Positions 13,418 to 13,611 of a stretch of DNA of 13,611 nucleotides are shown here, piece after piece. The position numbers and the translations under genes were made by a program. How positions within the stretch are numbered: position 1 is the stretch's first letter; each line of letters begins with the position of its first letter. The notes beneath the pieces were generated by a model. The model saw only the letters and a list, made by a program, of their open reading frames with translations, had not been told where the DNA came from and did not search any database. The stretch is from Clostridia bacterium (GTDB lineage Bacteria; Bacillota; Clostridia; Oscillospirales; Acutalibacteraceae): assembly GCA_017538005.1 (NCBI GenBank), contig JAFYJR010000023.1, positions 1 to 13,611 on the forward strand, given 5' to 3'.

Positions 13418-13611
13418 ATGAAAGTGGCAAAAGTTTCTGCGGAAATGCAAAAGCAAAAAGAGCAGGAGTTTCGTGACAATCTTGCAAGCACCAAGATAGT
13501 CCAGTCTGACATCAGCGATGAAATGCGTCGTTCATTCCTCGACTACTCCATGTCAGTCATCATCTCCCGCGCGATTCCCGATGTACGGGACGGCTTAAAG
13601 CCCGTACACAG
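13418..13611 (+). CDS. gyrA: DNA gyrase subunit A, N-terminal part (cut by right edge)
   Basis: The visible 64 codons contain a short charged lead-in (SAEMQKQKEQEFRDN), then SDISDEMRRSFLDYSMSVII and SRAIPDVRDGLKPVH, the opening of GyrA just before the quinolone-resistance region and the catalytic tyrosine, which lie beyond the window. AGGAGG at 13409-13414 sits only three bases before ATG 13418 but nine before an in-frame GTG at 13424, so the true start may be the GTG. It is nine bases after gyrB and clearly in the same transcript. Confidence 0.95.
   Translation, partial: MKVAKVSAEMQKQKEQEFRDNLASTKIVQSDISDEMRRSFLDYSMSVIISRAIPDVRDGLKPVH

Noticed and set aside
1..13611. CRISPR arrays, insertion sequences, tRNA or rRNA genes
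   Set aside because: No regularly spaced repeats, transposase-like frames or tRNA-like cloverleaf sequences were visible; nearly all DNA is accounted for by core genes.

Overview
This window is the replication-origin neighbourhood of a low-to-mid GC Firmicutes chromosome, most probably a member of the Clostridia. The evidence is the conserved origin gene set (rpmH-rnpA-yidD-yidC-jag on one side, dnaA-dnaN-yaaA-recF-remB-gyrB-gyrA on the other), a chromosomal parA/parB pair with a perfect parS site, strong GGAGG-type ribosome binding sites, and protein details that look to me like the Oscillospirales/Ruminococcaceae side of the class (the DnaA DNA-binding domain and the GyrB TOPRIM region). 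The lineage assignment rests on recalled family features, not on a database search.

Layout, left to right. (1) 1-207: the start of a second rsmG copy on the minus strand, running off the left edge. (2) 208-396: a non-coding spacer rich in small hairpins. (3) 397-4154: plus-strand block rsmG, parS, parA, parB, serS. (4) 4163-4195: a bidirectional terminator between convergent serS and jag. (5) 4194-6900: minus-strand operon rpmH, rnpA, yidD, yidC, jag (ribosomal protein L34, RNase P protein, membrane insertion factors and an RNA-binding partner). The 44-codon rpmH is easy to miss because it starts with GTG. (6) 6901-7120: divergent control region with strong promoters for rpmH and dnaA and a 12-bp inverted repeat over the dnaA -35. 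(7) dnaA, then an AT-rich gap (8438-8669) that looks like the unwinding part of oriC. (8) 8670 to the right edge: tightly packed or overlapping dnaN, yaaA, recF, remB, gyrB and the start of gyrA.

Functionally, the genes start, load, repair and segregate the chromosome: DnaA opens oriC, DnaN clamps the polymerase, RecF handles gaps, gyrase relieves supercoils, ParB loads at parS and works with ParA on segregation. The minus-strand operon supplies L34, the tRNA-processing RNase P protein and the YidC insertase module.

Most of the window is orthodox. The parts worth a second look are: the head-to-head rsmG duplication at the left edge, whose arms are 177/180 identical but whose first nine codons and upstream regions differ; the reversed orientation of the rsmG-parA-parB-serS block, which places it head-on to replication; an apparent Bacillus-style basal unwinding module (tandem degenerate DnaA boxes, short GC spacer, DnaA-trios) just upstream of dnaN; a set of TTTTCNACA-like degenerate DnaA boxes together with substitutions in the DnaA signature motif; and a long acidic N-terminal extension on GyrB. 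I see no convincing wholly new system; the rsmG inverted duplication is the most anomalous structure but may be an assembly effect.
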